The notes under the pieces are model-generated. The model had not been told where the DNA came from. It did no database searches and was given only the letters and a program-made list of their open reading frames with translations. From contig OW121854.1 in the NCBI GenBank assembly GCA_933228895.1, positions 60,430,609 through 60,494,608 on the forward strand: 64,000 bases of DNA, read 5' to 3'. The position numbers and the translations under genes are program-made. Source of the DNA: Platycnemis pennipes. Its lineage: Eukaryota > Arthropoda > Insecta > Odonata > Platycnemididae. Shown piece by piece: positions 28,855 through 40,379 of this stretch. Numbering within the stretch: position 1 is the first letter of the stretch; every line of letters starts with the position of its first letter.

Positions 28855-29105
28855 GACTTTCGGAAATGTAGGAAGGGTTGAGAGAAAGCCGCCGTCTGTA
28901 TTGGCGAAGCCTTGACGAATGCAGAGAGGGGCCATATTTTTAACATCCTACTTGAAGGCTAGAATACAGAACTTGATATGATGTTAACAAGGCAATCAGT
29001 AGACAACTGCTTTGCTTAGAAAAGCTCTCCCACTTCCGGAACTAGAGCCCGGGTCTCCATAATGGGAGGCTTGCACTGTGGCAACAACTCCAACCGGTTT
29101 TATGA
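28855..29105 (-). mobile_element. tRNA-derived SINE, GACGCCGG-tail family, copy 2
   Basis: The minus strand has GGTTGGAGTTGTTGCCACAG (A-box side), GGAGACCCGGGCTCTAGTTC (B-box position) and the tail AATACAGACGGCGGCTTTCT. It is a close structural parallel of the copy about 1.1 kb to the left in the same orientation. Confidence 0.7.
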
Positions 29106-29784
29106 TTAGAAAATAAGATCGAAGGTGGTCAAATGTCTTTTCGGTGTACGGTTTGCTGTGGGATTAAGCACAAAAATAAAATTCATACAATTATTATTTG
29201 TTCTCAGCAAGTTTCTCACCTCTCTTTATAATATCCAAAATCACCTTTCTTTTTCCTGATATTTCTCATTCATTTAACATCCATGTAATGATTTTTCACT
29301 TCGCGTATCTTACACTATAAAACACCTAAGAGGGCTTTCAATCCTTGAGCTGAATTGCTTATCAACGTAGCTAATGTTTACATTTAATTGATTATTATTA
29401 ATACTTGTATGGATTTCAAGGACATTTTATTGCCGAGAAGTGCGGAAATATCAAAATTACGCACCGAAAATCAAATTTAAATAGCTTTCGTAGCTTTTTT
29501 GGATTATTAATAATTCCATTTAGAAGTTTCTTCCAACGTAGTCCAGAAAACCAAAACCCTTAAACACCTCTGTGGACAATTTTGTGGTCCCCGGGAATAT
29601 TAATGCCACATTTCCTTGCATAAGAGTAAAGGAAGCTTATTTACCGTGAGAAGGATCTACGGCCTTAAAGTGTTACTAACAAAAGGGAAACTCCAATGTC
29701 CGTAATGTTTAGTGCACCCAACGTGGTGAGGAAGGGTAGGAGAAATTGGACCGCCGAAGAATGATTCACACGATCATATACACA
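29106..29784. other. Non-coding, nothing recognised
   Basis: AT-rich, no gene or repeat recognised. Confidence 0.5.
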
Positions 29785-30175
29785 TTAAAGGTCACTCTAT
29801 CCGTGGTTATATCTCGTCAGTGACACCCATGGACTACACACACACTCTATAATGATTCCTTCACACGGATTCCATAGGACCACGTCAAGGAACACTGATA
29901 AGTGGGTATCTACAATCACTCTATCAGAGATTATTTACGGGAAGTTCTTTCCACGGCAGGGACAACTCTAGATTACATTCACACACCCGATAGTGGGCCC
30001 TTCACGTGGCATACTAGGCCAGATTTAGGGGGTTCTATCGCTTAGGTAGACTATCACTCTTTCTCTCTGAGGCTGTTTACGATAAAACAATTTCCGCGCC
30101 AGGGTCAACCTCAGACAACACACATGCAACCCAGATGTATCTTGTCGGAGTTCTTCATGACTTCCGATAGGATAC
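29785..30175. repeat. Degenerate tandem repeat, three units of about 100-150 bp
   Basis: Units start near 29785, 29882 and 30023. Shared words in order: TCACTCTATC or variants, TTTACG, TTTCCxCGxCAGGG, CAACTCTAGA or CAACCTCAGA, ACACACxC, then a closing xxATAGG or CTAGG. Divergence is high and indels are frequent. The block directly precedes the motif at 30371-30407 and the foldback at 30587, so all three could be one element. Confidence 0.55.
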
Positions 30176-30370
30176 GACACTTAAGGGAAACTTCAATCAC
30201 ACAATAACTAAAAACACCCAATCAGTCACATGCACTCACTCATCCATGTATCTCAGAAAAGAAGTTGGGGGAAATTAGTCACTCGGGGATAAACTCACAA
30301 CAAGTAGAGTCAAACTGTACCGGCTGAAGCCTGTTTTAAATAAGGGAAGGGAATAAAGGAAAATGAGGTG

Positions 30371-30407
30371 AATACGCGTATTTCGGTCACAAGGTGGTCC
30401 TCTTCAG
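30371..30407 (-). ncRNA. Hammerhead-ribozyme-like motif with complete core
   Basis: The minus strand reads CTGAAGA (CUGANGA satisfied), GGACCACCTTGTGACC (stem II: GG/CC and CAC/GTG around an internal loop), GAAA, then TACGCGTATT. A15.1 plus UACG/CGUA/U makes a perfect 5-bp loopless stem III ending in an AUU triplet, which fits the UH rule. Downstream CACC and upstream GTGCG give only partial stem I pairing. Loopless stem III forms are known to act best as dimers. Activity is not shown. Confidence 0.45.
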
Positions 30408-30586
30408 CGCACTGAAGGAATACGATTCACTTACAACGCCAAGTTCGAAGTGGGTTAGTAACCTGAGAAATGTATTTAGGCAATTTTTTAATAGACCAAA
30501 ATTTCCTTCCGGTGAGAGTTTCTCCGAATTCAAAGAACGCGAACTGGCCGCGGAAACTTTAGCGGCATCACCCGCTGAAAATTGCA

Positions 30587-30746
30587 CTATAGCAAGATGC
30601 AAGATCAACGAGCCTCGTTGATTTCCACAGAGAAAGAGGACGTCTTGGTAGCTCAACTGGTAGAGCACCTGGCCGGAAATCAGGGTCCGGGTTCGAGTCC
30701 CGGTCAAGGCGAATGATTTTTTTCTCTGTGGAACATCTTGCTATAG
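30587..30746. repeat. Foldback enclosing a tRNA-like sequence
   Basis: The right arm is continuous, 30721-30746 (TTTCTCTGTGGAA + CATCTTGCTATAG). The left arm matches it exactly but in two 13-bp pieces, 30587-30599 and 30623-30635. These are split by a 23-nt insert (30600-30622) that is itself a perfect hairpin (ATCAACGAG-C-CTCGTTGAT). The 85-bp centre holds the tRNA-like body at 30642-30711. GAGAGTTTCTCC occurs both upstream (near 30515) and just after the right arm (near 30743). Confidence 0.8.
30642..30711 (+). repeat. tRNA-like sequence (tRNA-derived SINE head or tRNA pseudogene)
   Basis: It folds as a cloverleaf. The 7-bp acceptor is GTCTTGG/TCAAGGC with G-U pairs, the D arm GCTC/GAGC, the anticodon arm CCTGG-CCGGAAA-TCAGG and the T arm CCGGG-TTCGAGT-CCCGG. 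A and B boxes (TAGCTCAACTGG, GGTTCGAGTCC) are good. Against a working tRNA: C instead of U33, a two-base variable region, and a nominal GGA (Ser) anticodon without the long variable arm that Ser tRNAs have. It is probably a Pol III promoter within a repeat. Confidence 0.6.
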
Positions 30747-33162
30747 AGAGTTTCTCCATTCCGAAAACCATTCTAAATACTTTACCGATTCAATACATCC
30801 ACAAACCCATTAGGCGGAGTCTTGAGTCACATCTCTAGACTTAGAAGTGATTTCCTCTCTTATACTCTCTCTATATATATCGTGATTCCGACCTCTCGCC
30901 GTTCCTCCCCATCCCATCTCCACCCCCTGTCCTGTTGCCCGTGTCATCATTTCAGGCGCCATCCATGTAACCTGGAATCCCGCGCCTTGTAGCGACGCCA
31001 TCGCATGGAGATTTATAATCGCAGAAATGTGCGAGTTGGTGGGGTAGGGCTTTGCTCGCGTCAGTGAGGGGAAAGCGGGTGAGGGGGTGGGAAAGGTGTG
31101 GTTGGGGTAGGAGTGGGGTGAGTAAAGGGGACGAGTATGGAGGGGAAAGGGCGAGGGGGTCCGTTGGAATGGGAAAGGGGGTCCAAGGGTCGGGGTATGG
31201 GATGAGAGGGTTAAATTGAGTTACTAATGGATGAGGCGGAGGTATCGGTGTATCGGAGAGCCACTTAAAATTTTCAAAGGATGCGTCTTAATCGAATCTA
31301 TCGCAGAGAACTGTAATATTGTGTTTCACTGACGGCCATTTCCTCTTTCATTTTTTGATCCCGCAACGGATGCATTATTTATAAAGTCAAGAGTTTCCAA
31401 ATTTAAACGGACCAATTTCAAATTTGTTTAAGCGTAATTGGACCATTTATCTCAAAATTAATGTATGTACTATAATATTTTTACGTTAACTTTAAAAACA
31501 TTTCACGTACCACTATAGAGTAACTACTGATAGACTTAAATTAAGACGAATGTCCACGCTTTCTAAAAAGACAGGTAACCTATGCACCGCGTAAGTAAAA
31601 ATTTTAAGATGCATGAAAAGTAAGGTACATTAGTTCATTCAAATGGACTGGTCTAAAATCATCAATGCTCACGTATTTTGATTTATATATGGAAATGCTC
31701 TAAAATTATGGGCACTTACAGACTCAATTTTTCTCATTTACATTTCGAAAGACTATCACGCAGATTAATTACGTCTGCCCTAAATTTCGTGAAAAGCGAG
31801 AAAAACTAATGTACTTTAGTTCATATCGCCTTATGTATAACCAGCAAAGATTCATATACTTTTATTTAATTTACTCAATAGTTACTAAAAGTAAAACACG
31901 ATAACTATAAATCTTTTTTTAATCTGTCTGACAACTCACAATTGAAAATTGCTGAGTATTCACATTTTAAAACTTTAATTATTGTTAATGAATGATAATA
32001 TTTACGAAAACAAACTATATAAAATTTTTGCGCAGAATTACGTAAACTTGCGTTTGATCATCCCATGAATTGTTCAAATATTTCCACCCATTATTAGATT
32101 CAGTAATGTCCATGGCTTTATTTGGCGCAGGGTTTATTATTCTCTCGTGTTATTTACATAAAACTGTTCACAAGGGAGAGAATGGGAGATTCAATGGAAA
32201 CCATAATGCATGTTGAAACCATTTGGTGCGCTAAAGTTGTAAAAACATCATTACTCCATAGCGTGACAGAAAGCCTTGCGTACCTCGATTAAAGTCATCA
32301 TCGAGTGCATTGTGCAGAGCATTTGAGGTAAAACCTAGAGAGCTTGAGTGGAATGGTGGTGTTGAGGGCTGGATTGTGCGCCAAGAATGTTGGGGATAGT
32401 CGGAGGCAATCCGTTGAAACCAAGGGTTGTCGTGTTCGGGAGAGTGTGGATGTCTCTCGCCGCTGTCGGATAAACGCAGCCGCCCAAAAAGTGCTTAAAT
32501 CTCATGCGACCCAGGGTGACCCTATCTCACCGCTTAACTGTTACCTCTTCCCTTCTCCCACGGAGAGACGAGTCAACTCGAATCCTCCCGGAAGTCCATG
32601 CAGTCGGCTCGGCCACTGCTGTACTACTGCGCCAGGGAGAAGAAAAATCACTGCGAGCCGGACTTAACAGCTAAAGGCGTCGGAGTGAATGGTGTAGTCG
32701 TGCTGTTGTCGTGGACCCCTGGGCGTTCCAAATACTATCATCACTCTCCCGCTTCGAGGGTCGGCAGAAAAAGCTGAACGTGATATGTCCAGTAGAATCG
32801 CAGAAACAACCATCCTTTTCGTGCACATGAAACCAATATATTCCGCAAAATTTTCACAGGAATTTCATGCCTATTCCCACACGCTAATTTTTATAAATAA
32901 AACGAAAAAACTTTATCCTTGAGGCTTAAATATTGTGCACCGACCTAAACTATTTATACTTATATATTTAAAAACCCGGTTAATGTCATTCTCCTAAGCC
33001 AAGCCTTGTTAAATCTCAGGTTATCCAGCGCTCAATGTTGGCAGAGAAATAATAATTAGCATAGTTTACAATAAAATTAACGTACCCCGGCGTAGCTTAG
33101 TGGAAATGTAGCATGGTATTAAAAGATCCTAAAACTTTGTAAAATAGACGCAAGCTTAAATG
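30747..33162. other. Non-coding with a G-rich stretch
   Basis: Positions 31040-31200 consist of many GGGG runs spaced by a few bases (GGGTGAGGGGGTGGG and similar), a possible G-quadruplex region. Positions 31210-32330 are AT-rich. Positions 32340-32790 are CpG-moderate with no recognisable protein. Confidence 0.5.
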
Positions 33163-33197
33163 GTACAACCGCTTTTACCTTTCAGGGCATCATCAGG
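33163..33197 (-). ncRNA. Hammerhead-like retroelement tail motif (decayed)
   Basis: The minus strand reads CTGATGA (intact first box), TGCCCTGAAAGGT (short hairpin GCC/GGT), then AAAAGCGGTTGTACC where GAAAC and a self-complementary stem are expected. The order matches the other motifs, but the second box has lost its G. Confidence 0.35.
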
Positions 33198-34390
33198 CTC
33201 AATAAAAAAAAATAACTGTCATTACTATACACAGGTCGAGTAACAGTGGGGAATTTGGCGTTTTCAGGTGTAAGAAAGGGGAGTAAGAAGGGAAATGCAG
33301 TGGGGGATAGAGGATAGGATGAGGGTCAAAAACGTATGGCAACCTCCAAAACGGGGGAATGGGAAGGTAACAGATCGTCATTAGCAAGTGGATTAATGCG
33401 TTAGAGGAGAGGAACCGTTAGTTGCCCAGAGGCGTCCAGTCTAACACCTTTTCTGTCAAAGTAGAGGGGAGAAAAGGTGGAGTCACTCCAATGCCATTTG
33501 CCGCTCAAATTTTGAGTGAAATGAGATTTTTCAGATTGATCGTTTTTAAAAGATGGAAATATGTTTTCAGTGTTCGTGATAAAACTTCCCGTTTGTCCTA
33601 TACACATGATATCATATCTATAGTGTATTCTTTACATCCCTTATCTATTCCTAGGGTCACGGTAGCATTTATTGTTACTATTCAAAATATTCCTCAAACT
33701 TTTATTGAGATAATAGGTGATCCTGAATGAACCTTTGTGGAGGGACTTGTGGTGATTATCAACCAAAGAGGTTCTTTCCGTTTTTAAAATGCTTTTTTTT
33801 ATAGGTATACCTTTTTGCTTTTCTGGAGTCTGACAATAAGTCACCAATTTTATTTATATTTCTCTGAAACTGTAAAACGCTCCTTCATATAGCTTTCCTC
33901 TTGCGAATTCTCAAATTAGAGAAACTGCGCAAACTCCCATTGCTGTCATTCGTAAGCTTTTTATTGCAATTTATTTTCCTCAGTAGTGCTTAATTACTGA
34001 AAGTGCTCTACGATATTAAATTGCCGTCACGATTCATTTCTGTTTATGCTTTTAACAACTTAAAGAGGAAATTTAAACTGATTCTATATACAATCACCGT
34101 AGAATATACCAATATTCTGTATAAAATCATCTTTGTTTTTAGTATAATGTATATGAATATAAATCTTTGTGCTGTTTTTGGTGTTAAATAAATGAACAAA
34201 ACTCGTCAGTTCTCTTACTCGGGCTTTCCTTTACAACACGTACAGTAAATACGTATGGAAAAATAGTCAAATAATAAGTATTGTTGAAAACATGAACCAC
34301 CTGCATATGTTTTGAGTTCATCACTTTTAATCTGAACTTCGTGGGCTGTCTTAGAATTCGGAAAAATCAGGCGAATTAAATTCATGCCGT
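33198..34390. other. Non-coding, nothing recognised
   Basis: A G-rich patch at 33235-33370, then AT-rich DNA. No gene. Confidence 0.5.
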
Positions 34391-35250
34391 TTAATGTGTA
34401 ATACCGTTCGAACGAGTGTGAAAATAATGTTTATTCCACCCGGAAAGCAACTCTGGAGGAAAATTTATGCAGCACTTTCTAGCCTGTGCGTGGATTACAA
34501 ACAATTTCCACCGCAAACAATACAGTTTCCGTCCGCGCCCATCATCCGACGTTTGCCCACCATCCATTTTCTCTCCCTCCAGGGAATTTTTCGGCGTTTA
34601 TCTCCGCTTGGGAGCTGATTTTTTCCACTTCCGGCCACACCCCTTCCGCATAGGGTGGGAGGTGGATTTCCCCCATGACCAGACTCATCCCATCGTACGC
34701 CGGAGAGTATAGAATTATAGAATCACCGCACGCAAATTCTCTGCCCGACCCCCCCTCAGCAGTTCCCTACCTCACTCCCACTCCTGCACTCTTATCCTCC
34801 CTCTGCCCACACCAACCAAAGGCCTTACTACCCACCACCCACCACGGGAGGATGAAAAAAAAAGTGAAAACCGCTCCCCGCCAATCCCCGTATCTCCACC
34901 GCTAACACCCTTCCTTAACCGGCAATGAGTGCGCTTTTCGGCAGTGTTTTGTTTTTTAATCGCGAGCCACCCCGCTCCCTTCCTCGCGGATTTAACCCCG
35001 CCAAAAATTCCGTCGAAACAGGATTTTCCCCACGCCCTTTCTCCCACACTTTTTCCACCGCCATTTGGTCGTTAAAAGGGGGTGGGATTTGGAGGGGAAA
35101 ACGCCTTTATTATTTTTCTGGTCCGCGAGAGTGGGTTTTTTTTCGGAGTGCCTCACCTCATTGCTTCGCCATGGGAAATAAAAACGGTCAGGAGGGCTCG
35201 CAGGGGGAGGTATCGACCTAATGAATGACCGGCCGAGTGCCTAACGACTT
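34391..35250. promoter_or_regulatory. CpG-rich candidate regulatory stretch
   Basis: A non-repetitive, mixed-composition stretch within an intron-like setting. It has CGTTCGAACG, CCTTTATTATTTT (a Hox/Caudal-like TTTAT core) and CGACCTAATGAATGACCGG. It looks unlike the surrounding AT-rich DNA and holds no domain-bearing frame. Function is inferred only from composition. Confidence 0.25.
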
Positions 35251-38149
35251 CGGAAATGAATAAAAGCGAAACTTTTTTTATTCCCCTCTCACCTTCGGGG
35301 AAAAAATACCCAAACCCCCTTTCCGCGAAAGAGGGCGAGGAAAGAGTGCGTAAAAGTGTTCCGCGACCCTCCGTTGTACCTCAGCGAGCCCTAAACGTCA
35401 TCGAGAACCCTATCCAATACCCTATTGCCAATATTTCACTTTTTACACATATCTCATGTGTATATTTTATTGCCAAAAATACCAAGCGATTCCTCCCACA
35501 CCAACGCTTTCTCTCTCAACTTAATCACACATCCCAGCTTTCCTTTCCCGCGAGACAATTATTATCCCCCCGTCGACGGAATCATCCGTCTAATCAACGC
35601 CACCAAACAGTCTCCTGTTTTTTTCTATATCGTTCCGAACCTCCGATTCCATCCCTCTCACTTAGTGAGGCGGGGTATGTCTTTCTTCCTTTGCACTCAC
35701 TTATCCATGCAGTCGTTCTTTATTTTTTTTTCTCGTTTGCGAAATGACGAACAGCTAACATCTCGCGTTCCGCGACGGAAGGCAATATCCAGAAACTCGA
35801 TCCGAAGGTTTTAACACCCTTTTCGAAGGAGAGATAATCCAGCGTGTGTGTTCCTTCCCTGTATCCGAATGTTTTCGCTTTCCGCATCCATCGAAATATT
35901 TTCATTAAAATTGGGAATACTGGACTGGTGGACTGGCGTGTCGCGAAGCGCTCTCTTACTTCGATTGCTCTCGACAGTGCCTGCAAATTCCAGTTTAATA
36001 TGGATTAATTGGTTAGGAAACGAATCCCTGAGCGGCGCAAATACCGTGTGGATAAAGCTTATGCAATACTCCTTGTGTTCTTCAGGATTAACTTTAATCA
36101 AGTCGCCAAAAGAAATTTTTCAGAGCCGAAAAATATAATTCTGGGATGGGGCCTGGGTAGCCATTTATTCAACTATTGTACAATATATGCAAAGGTAAAC
36201 CGTTACGCTATGTGCCAGAAATCCCCAAAAAATTCGGTTGATGTAATAATTCAATTATAGGCACTCAAATAACTAAATAAATACTAATAATGTACATTAT
36301 TGCTTATTCATAAACACATAATATTCCAAAACAGCGTAAATTCTGTACTCTATGGTGAATTAACTGCATGTAACAAAATACTGAGCTGCAGAAGGAAAAA
36401 AGATTTGATAATGTAATCTGGGAATGTTGTTCAACTTCCCTCCCTAGATAATCCAATTACGTAAACCATATCTAATTATATACGCTTCTGATAACCTTTC
36501 TGGACATTACTATTTTATGCCCAGAACGGCCGCAAGTAGTAAACTGCCAATGCATGTACTATACCTGTCCACCGGGGAATGATAGATATCTAATATAATT
36601 TAATTTCTTGTGAAATATATGTATTTCTCATATTTGGCATTCCTTTAGTTTACCTAGAAATAAAATTTATAAAATCCTGGGGTGTGAGTAAGAAATTTTA
36701 ACGTTTTTACGGTGATACGTTAAATGTATTGAAATATATATTTCTAGCTGCAGTTTGTCACGGCTCCCCAAATAATGTTCCTGCTTTTCATTAACTGCCT
36801 TAGTAATGTGAATATGAGAGCGAATCAACAACTTATACCTCTGTCACTTACTTTGTATATAAATCCATCCTAACCCTAACAGGTCCCGTGAATTATCGTT
36901 TTTCTCGCCCGCCACCCAAAGCGTTATTGGCTCGGCCAATACGGCGATAAAAATATTGAATTCTCCATCCCGCTGCCTGGTATCGAAAACGAGACTCTCT
37001 CCCACCCGACTCCCCCTACTCCCGCCACCTCCACCTATAATAGCCACCTCCACACCAACTGCTCCCTCCCCACCAACCTTTACCGGACACTAACCGTTCA
37101 GCAGCCGCGTCCACCAATCAGCAAGCCGCCAGTACAAAACCCCGCACTCCATTTCATTCGCATCCCGATACATCCAGCCTCCGCCACCCCATCCCATCAT
37201 TCTCGCAATCCCCTCCCCTAACTTACCACCCCTATCCCCTGACCCCTTTCATCACTCCCTGCCGTCACCCCCCCAGACCATCGCAAAACCCACCCCGACT
37301 CGCGATCGACGGTGGCGTCCACTCCCTAATCCTCCCTGAGCACACACAACACGAGGCGTGGATGAGGAAGCGTGAGGTTGAGGGAAGTTGGGGGAAGAGG
37401 GTGGGAGGACGGGTATATATGGACGTTAATGTCACCCAAACCTACATCGCCGTCCCATTCAACCTCCCCCCCTATCTCAGGACCAAAACTTCTCGTCCCA
37501 TTTGACTCCCTCCTCCTCACCCTTTCCCATTCCTCCATTTGACCACCCAATTCGACCACCATCTCCCTCCTACACGCTACCTAAACGCAGATTACTCCAT
37601 GTAGAGAGGAAGCCAGCCTTCCCTCTTTCCCCAGAACTCCCTCCCCTCCATTCCTTCTGAATGCTCAATTCCCTCACTCCGCAAAGTGAGCTTCCACGAG
37701 TCGATCTCAAATCCCCGAGGCGGGAAGGGTGAAGGCGGTGAGGCACAGAGCGGGCGAGGAAAAGTCGCATGATCCCGACACGACAAAGCGTCGGTGGTCG
37801 GGTACCCAAACGCTTCACTCCACCCCTTTCGGTCTCCAGGGGTCGTAGAACGCACGAGGGTTGATGCAAAGGGCAAAGATGGCCGTTAAGGGAATGTAAT
37901 ACCTAAGGCAACAATGAAAGTCACCCTTGAGATATATTCGTTCTATGAACAGCGGAAAAGGGAAACGCATATTTGATTTGAGTGGATATGGAAACAGCTT
38001 TGCTTAATGGGACCTGCTAATTGGTGTTGTCTGAAAGACGCAATTTGAATGGATGAAAAAATGTAGTGATTGTGGATAATTGAAATTGGTTAATTTGTCC
38101 CTCCTCGTAGAAGTAGAATAATTATGTTTTAAAGTGGTTGCTCCAACTA
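35251..38149. other. Non-coding with C-rich island
   Basis: Positions 37000-37330 are strongly C-rich and 37340-37900 mixed skewed. Open frames on both strands are low-complexity. Positions 36140-36840 are AT-rich. Confidence 0.5.
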
Positions 38150-38270
38150 CATAGTTGACATTGCACCGTCCAATGTAACTTAATCCTGAGACATTAAAGA
38201 CCCATTCTATGGGTGGGATTCGATCGCCTGACATTGATTAGCGAGACGTTACCTAACCGACATATACCAT
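38150..38270 (-). mobile_element. tRNA-derived SINE-like head
   Basis: The minus strand reads GGTTAGGTAACGTCTCGCTA, then GCGATCGAATCCCACCCAT (B box) and TGGGTCTTTAATGTCTCAGG. The head layout is conserved. Confidence 0.55.
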
Positions 38271-40379
38271 AGCAAGATCCCCTCGTTTTTGTTTTGCAAC
38301 ACCTTATATAAGAAGGAGAGTATAGGCTTCTCTCGTCTGACACACAAAAATTGTTTCAGATGCAAATTTTGGAATTCGGGTATAGCTGAAAGACGTTCAG
38401 CATTAAACCTGGTCTTACTGCATAGGCTATACCGCACCATCGGATTTAACTTGATCTTAGGTTTAATACTATAGGTTACGAAAATTATATCAATACCCGA
38501 GGTGTAATTTAAACTTTTAGTCATGATATTGGCGGTTTACCAACTTACCGCTACCTGCTTCAGACGTCAAAGTTTACGCTCTTTTTAATGAATTCAAGAT
38601 TTTACATTTTTCGAATGCTGAATTGGTGCAAATTTATCATACGGTCTCTGAACATGGAACATTCACTAGTAAATGCGTGAAGGGTTCTACATTTGGAGTA
38701 ACTTAATACTTTTTGCAGGTCTAGCACCTGTCTTCTTGTAGAAGACCTAGCGCCAATAGGGTTCTCCTTATAAATTTCCGACTCATGCTTCAGTTGATAG
38801 AACACGCTATCAATTGCCATTCCATGTGAGAGTTGCGATGGGAACTGACGCAAGTAAAGCTGGAACGACTGGATCAGAATCGTAACTGATGTGTCCGTTT
38901 TTCTTTGGGAAAAACACTTTGTTACGCCCGGCGTTCCTGGCATATCAATCGCTTTGATATACATCGACGCCAAACGACGCAGCTACCACGCTCGTATCTT
39001 CGAGTTCCCTGCCTAGCTATTTCACTCTTTTCCAATTGTTTCTTTCCGGTCTCCGATTTTACTTTTCTTTTGGAGCTACTACTCAGCATTACTTTCGCGT
39101 ACTTTTTCCTCTGCTCATTTCACTATCCTACGGGACAAGAGGAGAAATGGAGGAGGAGTGTTCTGAGCATATGAGGTGTCCGGGAGATTCTTCAAACATT
39201 TATATGTCAATTTAAGTTTTTTTCGACGTAATTTTCCGTTCATTCCGTCATTTACTATCCTTGCTTAAATCGTGTCACTTACTGCATTTTGATACTTAGT
39301 TTCTTATACTTCCTAATTTTTATCTTCTAGCATTGCTCATTGGAAGAAAGAATATTGACTTTGCGCATATATTAACATAATTTCACTTCTGTCTGCTTTT
39401 TCCGGCTCCCTATAGTCGTTTGAGTATTTTTTAAGAGTCAAGGTCAACGGCACAATCAGTAAATTTTAAGATCCCTTTTTACCACTTAATTAGATTTTAG
39501 CGGGCACTGATTTAACCTCTCTTTCATCCAAGGGACATGCTTACCACATTTTTTTAGTTCAAATAACTGACATTCATTACAGAATATCTGTGAAATTATA
39601 AGGTAAAATGTTAATTTCTCTTCGAGCAAATGAAAAAATACAAAAGAGAAAGAGAAAGAAATGATCATGAAGGCAGAAATTTTTCGAAAAAAATTTAGAA
39701 GCAGCGTAGTGTGTTGATGTACCTATGAATCAAATTAACATTGAATGCTACTTCCGAAAAAACGAATTCTGGGTGAACATTGAGCACGGAAAAAGTGCAT
39801 GCAGTTTCATAAGAGGAGGATAGGAAACCCCATCTAAAGAACTAAACAATATGTGGAACAGGATTTCATATTAAAACAAACCTAACTCATGTCCAGACAA
39901 ACCAACCATTAAGCATTACTCGCCCCTCTATCGTTAATGATTAATGTTCCCGTTACTAAGGAATTTCCCGATTCCCGCGCATCCATCCTACTTTCCTTGA
40001 TGGCCGGATTATCATTCATTTATGGCAAAATAACGTTCATTCGCCCTGTGGAAACCTTAGTTTCTTCCGCTAGGCACCCACGCTTCCCCCGACGACATAC
40101 TGCTTGGGGTGGTGTCACTCCAAGCCACCCCCAATTCCTCGACGAATTCATCCCCTTACTCACCAGTCCCTGTCCTCCTACTCCCTCCCTTCCACCTCCA
40201 GCACCCCCCCCCCCCCCCATGTACCCGACTTCCCCTCATTCCTCCGTACCCCCTTGCGTATTGATCTAAGCCCACAACCGGTACCTTCCCGGCTCCCTCA
40301 AGGGTTGGTAGGTGTGCGTATGTCGGACCGCGGGCATCATATTACTATAAAATGCCACTTTCCTGTAGGCTTTCCCAAT
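38271..40379. other. Non-coding, nothing recognised
   Basis: A 123-codon minus-strand frame at 38602-38973 has balanced composition but no recognisable domain. Positions 40080-40280 are C-rich. Confidence 0.45.
40204..40218 (+). repeat. Poly-C run of 15
   Basis: Fifteen consecutive C residues inside a C-rich stretch, likely length-variable. Confidence 0.9.

Noticed and set aside
30642..30711. Functional Ser tRNA (nominal GGA anticodon)
   Set aside because: Lacks U33, has a two-base variable region and no long variable arm, and sits inside a foldback. Treated as tRNA-derived repeat instead.
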